Origin: Nitrospirota bacterium
GTDB lineage: Bacteria; Nitrospirota; Nitrospiria; Nitrospirales; UBA8639
Assembly: GCA_029881175.1 (NCBI GenBank)
Contig: JAOUNC010000098.1
Coordinates: 1 to 8,632, forward strand
Reading direction: 5' to 3'
Length of the DNA stretch: 8,632 nt
The notes beneath the pieces are model-generated. The model ran no database searches, had not been told where the DNA came from, and worked only from the letters and a program-made list of their open reading frames with translations. Shown here one piece after another: positions 1-6,450 of this stretch. The stretch's first letter is position 1. The number at the start of each line of letters is the position of its first letter. Made by a program: the position numbers and the translations under genes.

Positions 1-1
1 T

Positions 2-103
2 TCCCATTTTAATGAAAAAAAATGGACTTATTGTGTGGATTCATGGTATCCCACTTGCGTTGGTGAACTGGAGGAAGCAACTTCCGGCCCACGCATGAAA
101 TAA
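2..103 (+). CDS. possible 3' end of an upstream gene (partial)
   Basis: Reading frame 2 is open from the window edge to a TAA at 101-103. It gives 33 residues ending in TSGPRMK, with two cysteines in the stretch YCVDSWYPTC. A strong Rho-independent terminator begins 25 bases after the stop, as expected for the end of a transcription unit. Frame 3 is also open over most of this stretch (ending at a TGA near 94-96), so the frame choice is uncertain. No family is recognisable from so short a tail. Confidence 0.25.
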   Translation, partial: SHFNEKKWTYCVDSWYPTCVGELEEATSGPRMK

Positions 104-127
104 GAACGGAGAAGATGGCTAGGGATG

Positions 128-170
128 GCCTTTGAAGACCGAGTTAGATGTCTTCAAAGGCTTTTTTTTT
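128..170 (+). terminator. Rho-independent terminator
   Basis: A perfect 12-bp stem pairs GCCTTTGAAGAC (128-139) with GTCTTCAAAGGC (150-161) around a 10-nt loop. It is followed directly by nine T residues (162-170). This is a canonical intrinsic terminator for the plus strand. It ends whatever transcription unit enters from the left, so the genes from 370 onward probably depend on their own promoter between about 171 and 357. I found no convincing -35/-10 pair in that interval. Confidence 0.93.
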
Positions 171-369
171 AAACGAAGGGCAGCAACTTCGTAGCCTCAT
201 AATCGAAAAGGCCCATTCCAGAATGCTTCAACGGTCTGCGCCCCTCAACCTTTTGTCTGAAAGACGTTCGCAGCCATAGACAATGATTCCAGGGGGCTTG
301 AACCTTTTACAGCCTTGATTCGACTCACTCGATAAGAAAGATTTTCTATCAATCACCAAGGAGGTTTTC

Positions 370-441
370 ATGAATTCACGAACACCATTAAAAGTGGGAA
401 TCGTGGGTGCCAGTTTCTTGACCACGACTGACGATAGATGA
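370..441 (+). CDS. 23-residue mini-ORF (leader peptide or gene remnant)
   Basis: ATG at 370 is preceded by a perfect Shine-Dalgarno AAGGAGG (358-364) at 5-nt spacing. The frame closes with TGA at 439-441. The product begins MNSRTPLKVGIVGASFL and ends TTTDDR: a basic start and a short hydrophobic run, like the beginning of a signal peptide that is cut off. The stop lies 40 nt before the start of the secreted protein at 482. The translation-initiation regions of the two ORFs resemble each other (ACCAAGGAGG-TTTTC-ATGAA against ACCAAAGGAGG-GCTTTAG-ATGAA). It may be a translated leader, or the stub of a duplicated copy of the downstream gene start. No function can be assigned. Confidence 0.4.
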   Translation: MNSRTPLKVGIVGASFLTTTDDR

Positions 442-467
442 ACCGAAAAAATATCTCAAAATAACCA

Positions 468-474
468 AAGGAGG
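468..474 (+). promoter_or_regulatory. Shine-Dalgarno site fixing the start at 482
   Basis: AAGGAGG lies 7 nt before the ATG at 482. This supports that start over the in-frame ATG at 494 (Met5), which lies too far from the site. Confidence 0.8.
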
Positions 475-481
475 GCTTTAG

Positions 482-2047
482 ATGAAAACAAATATGAAAC
501 CGAATGTGGGTACTATCACTATGCTAGGCCTGGTAGTGCCAAGTTTGGCTCTGAGCCTTCTGGCAAGTTTGCCGTGCGCGGCAGAGGCCGGTCCCGTCAA
601 GAAGATGGGTTCCCCTTCCAGCCAACTCACTGCTGATGTGTCACAGATGGGCATCGAGACACCAGTCACCGTGGTGGCACGTGGCAAGTCCCTGCAGGCC
701 CATGAGAAGAATGAACTCAGGGCCGCGCTGAAAAGAGGGGAAATCCTGGTTGTCGAAAATACCGACGCGACAAGCATGGCAGAGGTGACGGGGTATGCCC
801 CCGAGGCCCAGGTATGGGTCGTCCGTAGCCATGCGAGGCTTCCGATTCAAGTCTTCGAGGTTGTCGTCCCGTCATCCCAGACCGTTAGCTCTAAGCCGCC
901 GGTGATGCCAGAGGCGAAGGCATCTGAGTCTACTGGCAATACCGGGGGTAACCCTACAAAACCAGTTCCTCCTGGTGTGAATCCCCGAGAAATGTTTCCG
1001 GGACATGAGGCCGAAGATCAAGCCGCCGCCAAGCCGCAGGCCAAGAGGCCTCTCCCCCCTGGCATGTCTGGTGGTCCTAAGGAAAAACTTGCGAGGGCCT
1101 TGGGCCACAAAAATCGCCAACAGGATCAAGCCGACCTCGAAAAGCGGTTTCACCAGAATTCTTCCCTAAGGAAAAATCAAATTCAAACACGAGGTCTTTC
1201 AACCTCGGATACACCCTACGCGATAAAATACATAAGATTGTATGACCCTTACGTTCAAGGTACCCAGAACCCCCGGGTCGATTATGAATATGTCGTAGAG
1301 ATGGCTGCCACGGACAAACCGAATAAAGCTAAGTGGCTGGTCATGAGATCACAAGGCCTTGGAGTGAGCCCGACAACATTGTCGGAGGGACTTGAATCAG
1401 ACACCGGCTATGAAAGGAAATGGTTCCAGGACAGGGCCTATATTGTAAATGGATTTTTAACCCCAACCTGGCAATGGGCGACATCATATCCAACTGGCTG
1501 GAACATGGTACACAAAGAACCGTTGAATCAAAACAACGTCACGACCCTGTCGGTCTCAAGCTCGACCAGCTTCGGGCTCACGGGAACTTCCACTATGGAT
1601 GGACCAGAAGTCGGATTCTCCATGGACCAGACCAAGTCAAATACGGCCTCATTCAACCTCAGTGATTGGAAGGTTGCCTACCTTGGAGCAGGCTATCAGA
1701 ACATTTGGGATTTCCAGATGTCTGCTGCAGGCGGAGCGGCATATGATGTGAACAATCCCGCGGGCACCCTCAAGGTAGATCATTGCTATGTAAGAGAGCC
1801 ACCCATCCTTTCCAAGGCTCCAATGACCCCATTTACCGCCACATCGTATCGAGGCCCATACAATAATGATTACGTCCGTTACGTCTTTGGCCAGTGGCAT
1901 CATCTGGAAAGGGTCAAGAGGGACTACTGCAGCCATAATTGGTTAGGCCAGTGGTCATGCCAGGCCAGTCAGGAAGGAGCTTGGCGTTGGACCGCCAATT
2001 ATGGAGTATTCTATATGGGAGAGGTGTACACCGCGACAGGCAAATGA
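482..2047 (+). CDS. secreted protein with possible leukocidin/hemolysin-like pore-forming C-terminal domain
   Basis: Seen in the sequence: 521 residues starting with a Sec signal peptide (basic MKTNMK, hydrophobic core about 9-31, likely cleavage after A34-E-A36). Then come a small alpha/beta-looking region (about 45-130, with the segment LRAALKRGEILVVE), a Pro/Gly/Ala/Lys-rich low-complexity linker (about 130-235), and a beta-rich, aromatic-rich C-terminal domain (about 240-521). Residues 353-398 are Ser/Thr/Gly-rich with alternating hydrophobic residues, a central D373-G-P turn, then SNTASFNLSDWKV. This pattern resembles the pre-stem hairpin of staphylococcal leukocidins and alpha-hemolysin (a GP turn followed by SRSVSYxQPxYKT). 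Inference: an exported beta-barrel pore-forming toxin or a relative, with an N-terminal extension that could act as a pro-region as in Vibrio cholerae cytolysin. The C-terminus (after about residue 470) is rich in Trp, Tyr and Cys. Monocistronic apart from the mini-ORF upstream; a hairpin follows 46 nt after the stop. The coding region itself is secure; the toxin assignment is by eye and could be wrong. It may be an unrelated beta-sandwich secreted protein. Confidence 0.88.
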   Translation: MKTNMKPNVGTITMLGLVVPSLALSLLASLPCAAEAGPVKKMGSPSSQLTADVSQMGIETPVTVVARGKSLQAHEKNELRAALKRGEILVVENTDATSMAEVTGYAPEAQVWVVRSHARLPIQVFEVVVPSSQTVSSKPPVMPEAKASESTGNTGGNPTKPVPPGVNPREMFPGHEAEDQAAAKPQAKRPLPPGMSGGPKEKLARALGHKNRQQDQADLEKRFHQNSSLRKNQIQTRGLSTSDTPYAIKYIRLYDPYVQGTQNPRVDYEYVVEMAATDKPNKAKWLVMRSQGLGVSPTTLSEGLESDTGYERKWFQDRAYIVNGFLTPTWQWATSYPTGWNMVHKEPLNQNNVTTLSVSSSTSFGLTGTSTMDGPEVGFSMDQTKSNTASFNLSDWKVAYLGAGYQNIWDFQMSAAGGAAYDVNNPAGTLKVDHCYVREPPILSKAPMTPFTATSYRGPYNNDYVRYVFGQWHHLERVKRDYCSHNWLGQWSCQASQEGAWRWTANYGVFYMGEVYTATGK

Positions 2048-2092
2048 AGGGAAGGGACGTCTTGATTATCCCCTGAAATCTGAATCAGTAAG

Positions 2093-2117
2093 TAGCCCCC
2101 GGCAAAACCGGGGGCTA
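2093..2117 (+). terminator. GC-rich hairpin, probable terminator of the secreted-protein gene
   Basis: A perfect 10-bp stem, TAGCCCCCGG (2093-2102) with CCGGGGGCTA (2108-2117), surrounds the loop CAAAA. It starts 46 nt after the stop codon at 2047. The sequence after it (TCGTCGTAAG) is not T-rich, so it is a weak or Rho-assisted terminator, or an mRNA 3'-end stabilising hairpin. Confidence 0.65.
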
Positions 2118-2434
2118 TCGTCGTAAGTCGCTAGCCCGGAATCCTGCACGGCACCTGTCGGCGGACACGGTCAACGAGAGGTTGGTCCGCACGGTGTTAC
2201 CCGATTCCGCCGTATGTCTGAAGCAGCACCCGCCGTCGAGACAACATATCAGGGCGTCCAGAAATACTGACTCCCGATGTTACGCCACTTCCGGCCAATC
2301 GGCCATACCCCCACGCTCTACACCTACCGGGGACGATACTTCTCGGGCTTCGCCCTCCTTGGGGCACAGTGAAAGCATGTTACATGCGGCGCAGCCATAT
2401 GACCCTGTGGCGAAGGGGTCGTAGACTCCCGTAG
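2118..2434. other. non-coding gap with no recognisable gene
   Basis: About 320 bases without a supportable gene. The only longer open frame (2182-2424, 80 codons) lacks a ribosome binding site and has a composition typical of a shadow frame. The stretch is GC-rich and contains short inverted repeats: GCGGAC (2161-2166) with GTCCGC (2185-2190), and the near-palindrome GCATGTTACATGC near 2376. It adjoins a transposase remnant on the right, so decayed mobile-element DNA is the most likely content. I cannot name the element. Confidence 0.4.
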
Positions 2435-2602
2435 CCTGGACTGAAGGAGAATACCAATGACCTTTTTAGTCACTACTTACGGAAGCATCAGGGTCTGTCC
2501 ACGGTGACTGATTGTGAAATCGAACAAGCCCTGGCTACACTCAATCGCCGCATCACAAGATCGTCGGATTTTCGGGAACACGATAAAGTCTTTTTGCCCT
2601 GA
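2435..2602 (+). pseudogene. IS30-family transposase, C-terminal remnant
   Basis: Frame from 2435 to TGA at 2600-2602, with an in-frame TAG immediately upstream at 2432-2434. It reads ENTNDLFSHYLRKHQGLSTV, then an EIEQAL-type helix, LNRR and finally HDKVFLP. In IS30-family DDE transposases the C-terminal end has the order ENTN-GLIRQYxPKGTDxS-V, EI, LNxRPRKxLGYxTPxEVFF. The order and spacing match here, including the ENTN that contains the end of the catalytic region. The RPRK and TP positions are substituted (ITRS, REHD). The rest of the gene is absent, and no start codon or ribosome binding site is present. This is a decayed insertion-sequence fragment, not a functional gene. It marks the left border of the AT-richer segment with the next gene. 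Confidence 0.7.
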
Positions 2603-2682
2603 AGCCCTCGTTAACCATGGTAATTCAAATGTGAATCCGCGGCACCAGGATAACTGAAATATCTAATCGGAGAGTGACAATT

Positions 2683-5600
2683 ATGAAGAAGCTGCTGATA
2701 GTTTGTCTTACATTCTGTTTTCTGACTGCCTTTACAATCAATAGAGATCTGGACAACCAACTGGCGCTGCTTATACAGGAAAATAAGTTACACCTCTCGC
2801 CGATTGCTGATTTGTACCCCTCCGAGGACAATCCCGAACTAGCTGCCTTGGGCGGTGCGCTATTTTTTAGTCCTGATTTAAGCATTGATGGCTCAGTCTC
2901 ATGCGCAAGTTGTCACCATCCGGAGAAAGCTGGTGCAGATGGCATAGCACTCCCCATAGGTATTGGGGGTGGTGCCTCGACAAATATTGGGCAGGATAGA
3001 TTAGCGACAGCGAGAGCCACCAATCCTGATCTTGCTTTGAATGGGCAAATTCCGAGAAATTCACCGACAGTGATGAATAGCTCATTTTATCAGCAGCGTA
3101 TATTTTGGGATGGCCGTGTTCAATATGTCAGTAATCAATTAAACCCTGGCGAGCGTCATATTCAGGCAGGAATATATGGTGCCGGACAATACAACCCCAG
3201 CAATTATTCACATCATAATCTGTTGCAAACGCAAGCGCGTATGCCCCTGTCCTCGGCTTTTGAGATGAAGGGTGGCCTACAACCGAACAAGAACAATCAT
3301 GAAATCGAGCAGGCAATCCTACATTTTTTGCAGAGTAGCCCTGAATGGTGCAAACAGTTCGCCCAAGCCTATGGCGGAGAAGATTGCCACCATAACATTA
3401 CACTAGATCATCTGACACAGGCCCTGGCTGAATTTCAGGCGACTATGGTGCTTACAAATTCACCGTTTGACCGTTATGTGAAAGGTGATGAAAAGGCCTT
3501 AACCAGTGAGCACAAATTAGGCGCGATTAGTTTTCTGACAGGGATTGAGAATGGTGGTGCCGGTTGTGTCAACTGTCATTCGGGGCGGCATTTCACGAAC
3601 GAACACTTTTACAATATCAATATCCCCGCAAGCGGGAGTGGCGCCAATGGTAACGGCTGGGATTTTGGTCGAAACAATGTGGATAAAAATGCCGCCAGAT
3701 TTAGTTTTCGTGTTCCCAGTTTATTGAATGTGGCGTTAACGGCACCATATTTTCATAATGGGGTTGCCTTAACTCTCGAGGATGCCATTAAGTATCATGT
3801 GACTGATCCTGATCTTGTCAGGAAATCTGTAGGTATTCCTGTCAATGGCGTTGATTTTTCAGATATCAATCCCGTGATTCATGATGCGTTCAATGGAGAT
3901 CCGGATGTGGTGAAGCTGTTACCCAGAAAACTCTCAAATAGGGAAATTGTTCATCTGGTGGCTTTTATGGAGAGTCTCACCGATCCTTGTTTGTTGGATC
4001 AAACGTGCTATGGGAAATTCATAAGACCCATCATCGAAACGCCTCGTCCTGAAGTCACTCTACGCGACATCCCCGCCCGGTTCATTCAGCGAGACATGCA
4101 GCAAGGGCCTGCAACACAACCCGATGTTCGGTGTAAAATGCCATTAACCAAGGGCGCCGACGATCCGCAGGCGAGATTCTATTTTACGCAGCATAATAGC
4201 GATCTGGGTATCAATCATGTCAGAGAGTTGGGCCTCATTAAAAAAGGTTGGCTGGTTGATGTGATGAACTACAGTGGCGTGGCCGTGATGGATGTGAATT
4301 ATGACTGCCTGGACGACATCATCTTCGATGCCGGAAGCCATGGTTTTATTTTCTACCTGCAAGATTCCAGTGGGCGACTGAACAAGCAAACACTGAGTTA
4401 TTCGGCATCGGTTGGCGATCTGAACCCCTTGATCATGGATCTGGACGGTGATTATAGGTTTGATTTATTCGTCGGAAATCTGGGAGAGGGGCATGCCTCG
4501 TTTGTCTTTGACTTTCTTCTGGGTGCGGACGATAGATTGAATATGCAGGCGTTACATGGACCGGTGATCAATGCATCAATAGCCGATATTAACGCTAACG
4601 GTTATATGGATGTTGCCTTCGCATTCTGGAGAAGTTTTAATTCAGTCAAGCAGCCGCATATCTGGTTTAACGATGCCAAGGGCAATCTGACGCCCGAGGA
4701 CGGCTACTTGTCGTTAAGGCAGTCTGAGCGAAATGTCGACGGGGGGGATTATGTATTACGCATGTCACCAAGGTGGCTCGGTGCGCCAGATCTGACCCTG
4801 ACTCCTAACTTCGTCGATATGGATAACGATGGCGATCCCGATTTATTGTTGGCCGCGGATTTTTTGCGTAGTCAGGTGCTAAAAAACGATATTGGTAAAT
4901 TTGAGGATATTACGGATAAAAACGTCATTAATGATAGCAACGGTATGGGTGTCGCTATCGGTGATTTCCATAACAATGGCCGCCTGGACTGGTTCGTCAC
5001 CAGTATTGTTGACCAGTCACTCAAATGGGTTGATGGTCACAAATTGTATGTCAATCAAGGTAAGGGAGTATTTTCTCAACAAGCAGTCCCGAACAAAGGC
5101 AATGAGTGGTCGTGGGGTGCTTGTGCAGCGGATTTTAATAATGATGGCTACCAAGACATTTTTTATATCAGTGGGTATGCAGAAAATAGGAAAACTGCCG
5201 TTTATGAATCAAAAGAACAGGAGTCAGCAAGCGAGATGTGGTTTAAGTTTTTAACTAAATTTTCGAATTCTTCGCCAACTTTGTTAATTAACGATACAAA
5301 AGGCAACTTTACCGATCAGTCTGCCCGGTATGGTTTTACTGCACCGCTCGATGGTCGAGGGATCGGGTGTTTTGATTATCAGCAGGACGGCGATATCGAT
5401 ATTGTCGTGAACCCGCTAGAAGGGATGCCGGTACTCTTTAAAAATCATCTTGATGGCATGAAAAACTGGTTGGCAATTCGTCTGATAGGTCTGCCGGGCA
5501 ATACCGAGGCGCTTGGAACAAAAGTGACCCTCTATACGTCATTAGGCAAGCAATACAGGGAAGTTCGCTTTGAGAACAATTATATCTCACGGAACCCTGC

Positions 5601-5772
5601 TCAATTACACTTTGGTCTTGGAGATTTGGATAAGATCGAAAAGCTGGTCATTGAATTACCATTACCCAATAAAAAACATATTGTTATAGATGAGTTACCG
5701 ATCAATCAACTGCATATTTTAAGGGTTGGAGATTTATTGAGAATGGATAGTACCTATGACCAAATGAAATGA
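2683..5772 (+). CDS. secreted di-heme cytochrome c peroxidase/MauG-type protein fused to an FG-GAP propeller and ASPIC/UnbV domain
   Basis: 1029 residues from ATG 2683. The GTG at 2674 is in frame but overlaps the likely Shine-Dalgarno CGGAGAG, so 2683 is preferred. A Sec signal peptide (MKKLLIVCLTFCFLTAFT) sends it to the periplasm or beyond. Residues about 30-460 form a bacterial di-heme peroxidase/MauG-type domain. Heme motif 1 is C74-A-S-C77-H78, followed by RNSPTVMN and FWDGR. Heme motif 2 is C295-V-N-C298-H299, followed by FRVPSLLNVALTAPYFHNG. Both CxxCH motifs are intact. About 537-910 carries seven Ca-binding-like loops (DxNxDGxxD type) at D537, D586, D635, D712, D761, D817 and D898, consistent with a seven-bladed beta-propeller. 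Residues 928-1013 match the ASPIC/UnbV domain (NWLAIRLIG, GTKVTLYT, HFGLG). Family knowledge: such peroxidases reduce H2O2 or oxidise protein or small-molecule substrates; FG-GAP/ASPIC modules bind ligands or proteins. Inference: the propeller presents a substrate or anchors the enzyme. The true substrate is unknown. Stand-alone di-heme peroxidases are about 300-450 residues, so more than half of this protein is extension. It is more AT-rich than both flanks and sits between IS remnants, which suggests transfer. No terminator is seen after it. Confidence 0.95.
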   Translation: MKKLLIVCLTFCFLTAFTINRDLDNQLALLIQENKLHLSPIADLYPSEDNPELAALGGALFFSPDLSIDGSVSCASCHHPEKAGADGIALPIGIGGGASTNIGQDRLATARATNPDLALNGQIPRNSPTVMNSSFYQQRIFWDGRVQYVSNQLNPGERHIQAGIYGAGQYNPSNYSHHNLLQTQARMPLSSAFEMKGGLQPNKNNHEIEQAILHFLQSSPEWCKQFAQAYGGEDCHHNITLDHLTQALAEFQATMVLTNSPFDRYVKGDEKALTSEHKLGAISFLTGIENGGAGCVNCHSGRHFTNEHFYNINIPASGSGANGNGWDFGRNNVDKNAARFSFRVPSLLNVALTAPYFHNGVALTLEDAIKYHVTDPDLVRKSVGIPVNGVDFSDINPVIHDAFNGDPDVVKLLPRKLSNREIVHLVAFMESLTDPCLLDQTCYGKFIRPIIETPRPEVTLRDIPARFIQRDMQQGPATQPDVRCKMPLTKGADDPQARFYFTQHNSDLGINHVRELGLIKKGWLVDVMNYSGVAVMDVNYDCLDDIIFDAGSHGFIFYLQDSSGRLNKQTLSYSASVGDLNPLIMDLDGDYRFDLFVGNLGEGHASFVFDFLLGADDRLNMQALHGPVINASIADINANGYMDVAFAFWRSFNSVKQPHIWFNDAKGNLTPEDGYLSLRQSERNVDGGDYVLRMSPRWLGAPDLTLTPNFVDMDNDGDPDLLLAADFLRSQVLKNDIGKFEDITDKNVINDSNGMGVAIGDFHNNGRLDWFVTSIVDQSLKWVDGHKLYVNQGKGVFSQQAVPNKGNEWSWGACAADFNNDGYQDIFYISGYAENRKTAVYESKEQESASEMWFKFLTKFSNSSPTLLINDTKGNFTDQSARYGFTAPLDGRGIGCFDYQQDGDIDIVVNPLEGMPVLFKNHLDGMKNWLAIRLIGLPGNTEALGTKVTLYTSLGKQYREVRFENNYISRNPAQLHFGLGDLDKIEKLVIELPLPNKKHIVIDELPINQLHILRVGDLLRMDSTYDQMK

Positions 5773-5838
5773 ACCCTTCCTTATTCTTGATGAAACTGGG
5801 GTAGCGGAGCCTCAACAGCAAGAGAAGAGGAACACCAG

Positions 5839-5913
5839 ATGCAGGCTTCTACCATTTGCATTGACTTGGCGAAACGGGTCTTTCAAGTACATGAGGTGGA
5901 TCAGCATGGGAAC
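5839..5913 (+). pseudogene. IS110-family transposase, N-terminal remnant
   Basis: The ATG at 5839 follows a weak AGAGGA ribosome binding site. The first 25 residues include ICIDLAKRVFQVHEVDQHG. This is the hallmark N-terminus of IS110-family DEDD transposases (GIDLAKxVFQVHGVDxxG), with the first catalytic Asp in the IDLAK motif. After about position 5913 the frame stays open to 6117 but no longer resembles a transposase: no RuvC-like continuation and a Pro/Trp/Arg-rich shadow-like composition. The remainder of the roughly 340-residue protein is missing from every frame I inspected. It is a truncated insertion-sequence remnant marking the right border of the AT-richer segment. Confidence 0.75.
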
Positions 5914-6373
5914 CAACCGGGGTCGCATCTTGCGATACAACATCTGACTCCGCCGCCACTGCTAGATAGATGTATGGGGAAGGGGACGCTTCCCTGCAAC
6001 ACCACTCTCTCCCCTGGGGCGTGGAACAAAAGAGCCTGGCCTTGTGGCAGGGCCAAGCGTGCAACCGCCACCTGGGAAAAGGCGAGCATTGCTTGGGCCC
6101 TTCGACAAGACTCCTGACAGGCTCCACAAGTTTGCTCGGCGCCCGACTCGTCCTGAGCAAGGCCAAATGAGTGGCCAGACAGCGCGAAGACACAAATCCT
6201 CCTTCTTCACATTATGACCGACCCCTGCCATCCGGCCCTAGGGACAGACGCCCTAATCCGGCTGGCCTTGTTTGAGTCCTTCGACGTCGCTCAGGATAGA
6301 CTCCGCGAGTTGGTCCGCTCTTCCACCCTGCGTCCGTCCCCTCCAATCTGGCCGGACTGGGCGTCAAATCGAC
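5914..6373. other. intergenic mobile-element debris between IS110 remnant and group II intron
   Basis: About 460 bases with overlapping short open frames on both strands and no supportable gene. It contains copies of a CCTTCGAC/GCTCAGGA-type motif: CCCTTCGAC at 6098-6106, GACTCGTCCTGAGCAAGG at 6145-6162, and TCCTTCGAC followed by GTCGCTCAGGA at 6277-6295. Similar palindromic motifs are common dispersed intergenic repeats in GC-rich bacteria. ATCCGGC also occurs twice, near 6230 and 6256, around the palindrome CCCTAGGG. The right end (from 6373 leftward) is the 3' exon of the group II intron. Confidence 0.4.
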
Positions 6374-6405
6374 ATAGGTAGGCGGTCACCCGCTTTCCCT
6401 GTCAC
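6374..6405 (-). ncRNA. group II intron domain VI with candidate branch-point A
   Basis: On the minus strand the segment after domain V folds as AGG (6400-6398) with CCU (6378-6376), enclosing GCGG-GUGA-CCGC (6393-6382). An unpaired A at about 6379 in the internal loop is the candidate lariat branch point. The intron would end at AU (6375-6374). The distance from the A to the end is slightly shorter than the usual 7-8 nt, so the exact 3' boundary may be off by a base or two. Confidence 0.6.
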
Positions 6406-6437
6406 ACCACCGTACGTACGGGTCCGTATACGGCGGT
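6406..6437 (-). ncRNA. group II intron domain V (catalytic hairpin)
   Basis: Thirty-two nucleotides on the minus strand fold into the standard domain V. A 9-bp lower stem (ACCGCCGUA with UACGGUGGU, one G-U pair) is followed by a 4-bp upper stem (UACG with CGUA), a GACC loop, and a 2-nt CG bulge on the 3' side. The bulge size, stem lengths and position next to the maturase stop codon are diagnostic of a group II ribozyme core. No decay is visible in the stems. Confidence 0.92.
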
Positions 6438-6450
6438 TCGGCGGGTTATG

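Noticed and set aside
2182..2424. 80-codon open frame on the plus strand
   Set aside because: No Shine-Dalgarno, GTG start, low-complexity composition and no family resemblance.
2674..2682. GTG start for the peroxidase-propeller gene
   Set aside because: It overlaps the likely Shine-Dalgarno sequence. The ATG at 2683 gives a standard MKK signal peptide start at good spacing.
4892..5254. 120-codon open frame inside the peroxidase-propeller gene
   Set aside because: It is a +1-frame shadow of the propeller coding region, whose own frame carries clear DxNxDGxxD repeats.
5849..6193. 114-codon open frame on the minus strand
   Set aside because: It overlaps the IS110 remnant in antisense, has no recognisable motif and is rich in Pro, Ser and Arg as expected of a GC-rich shadow frame.
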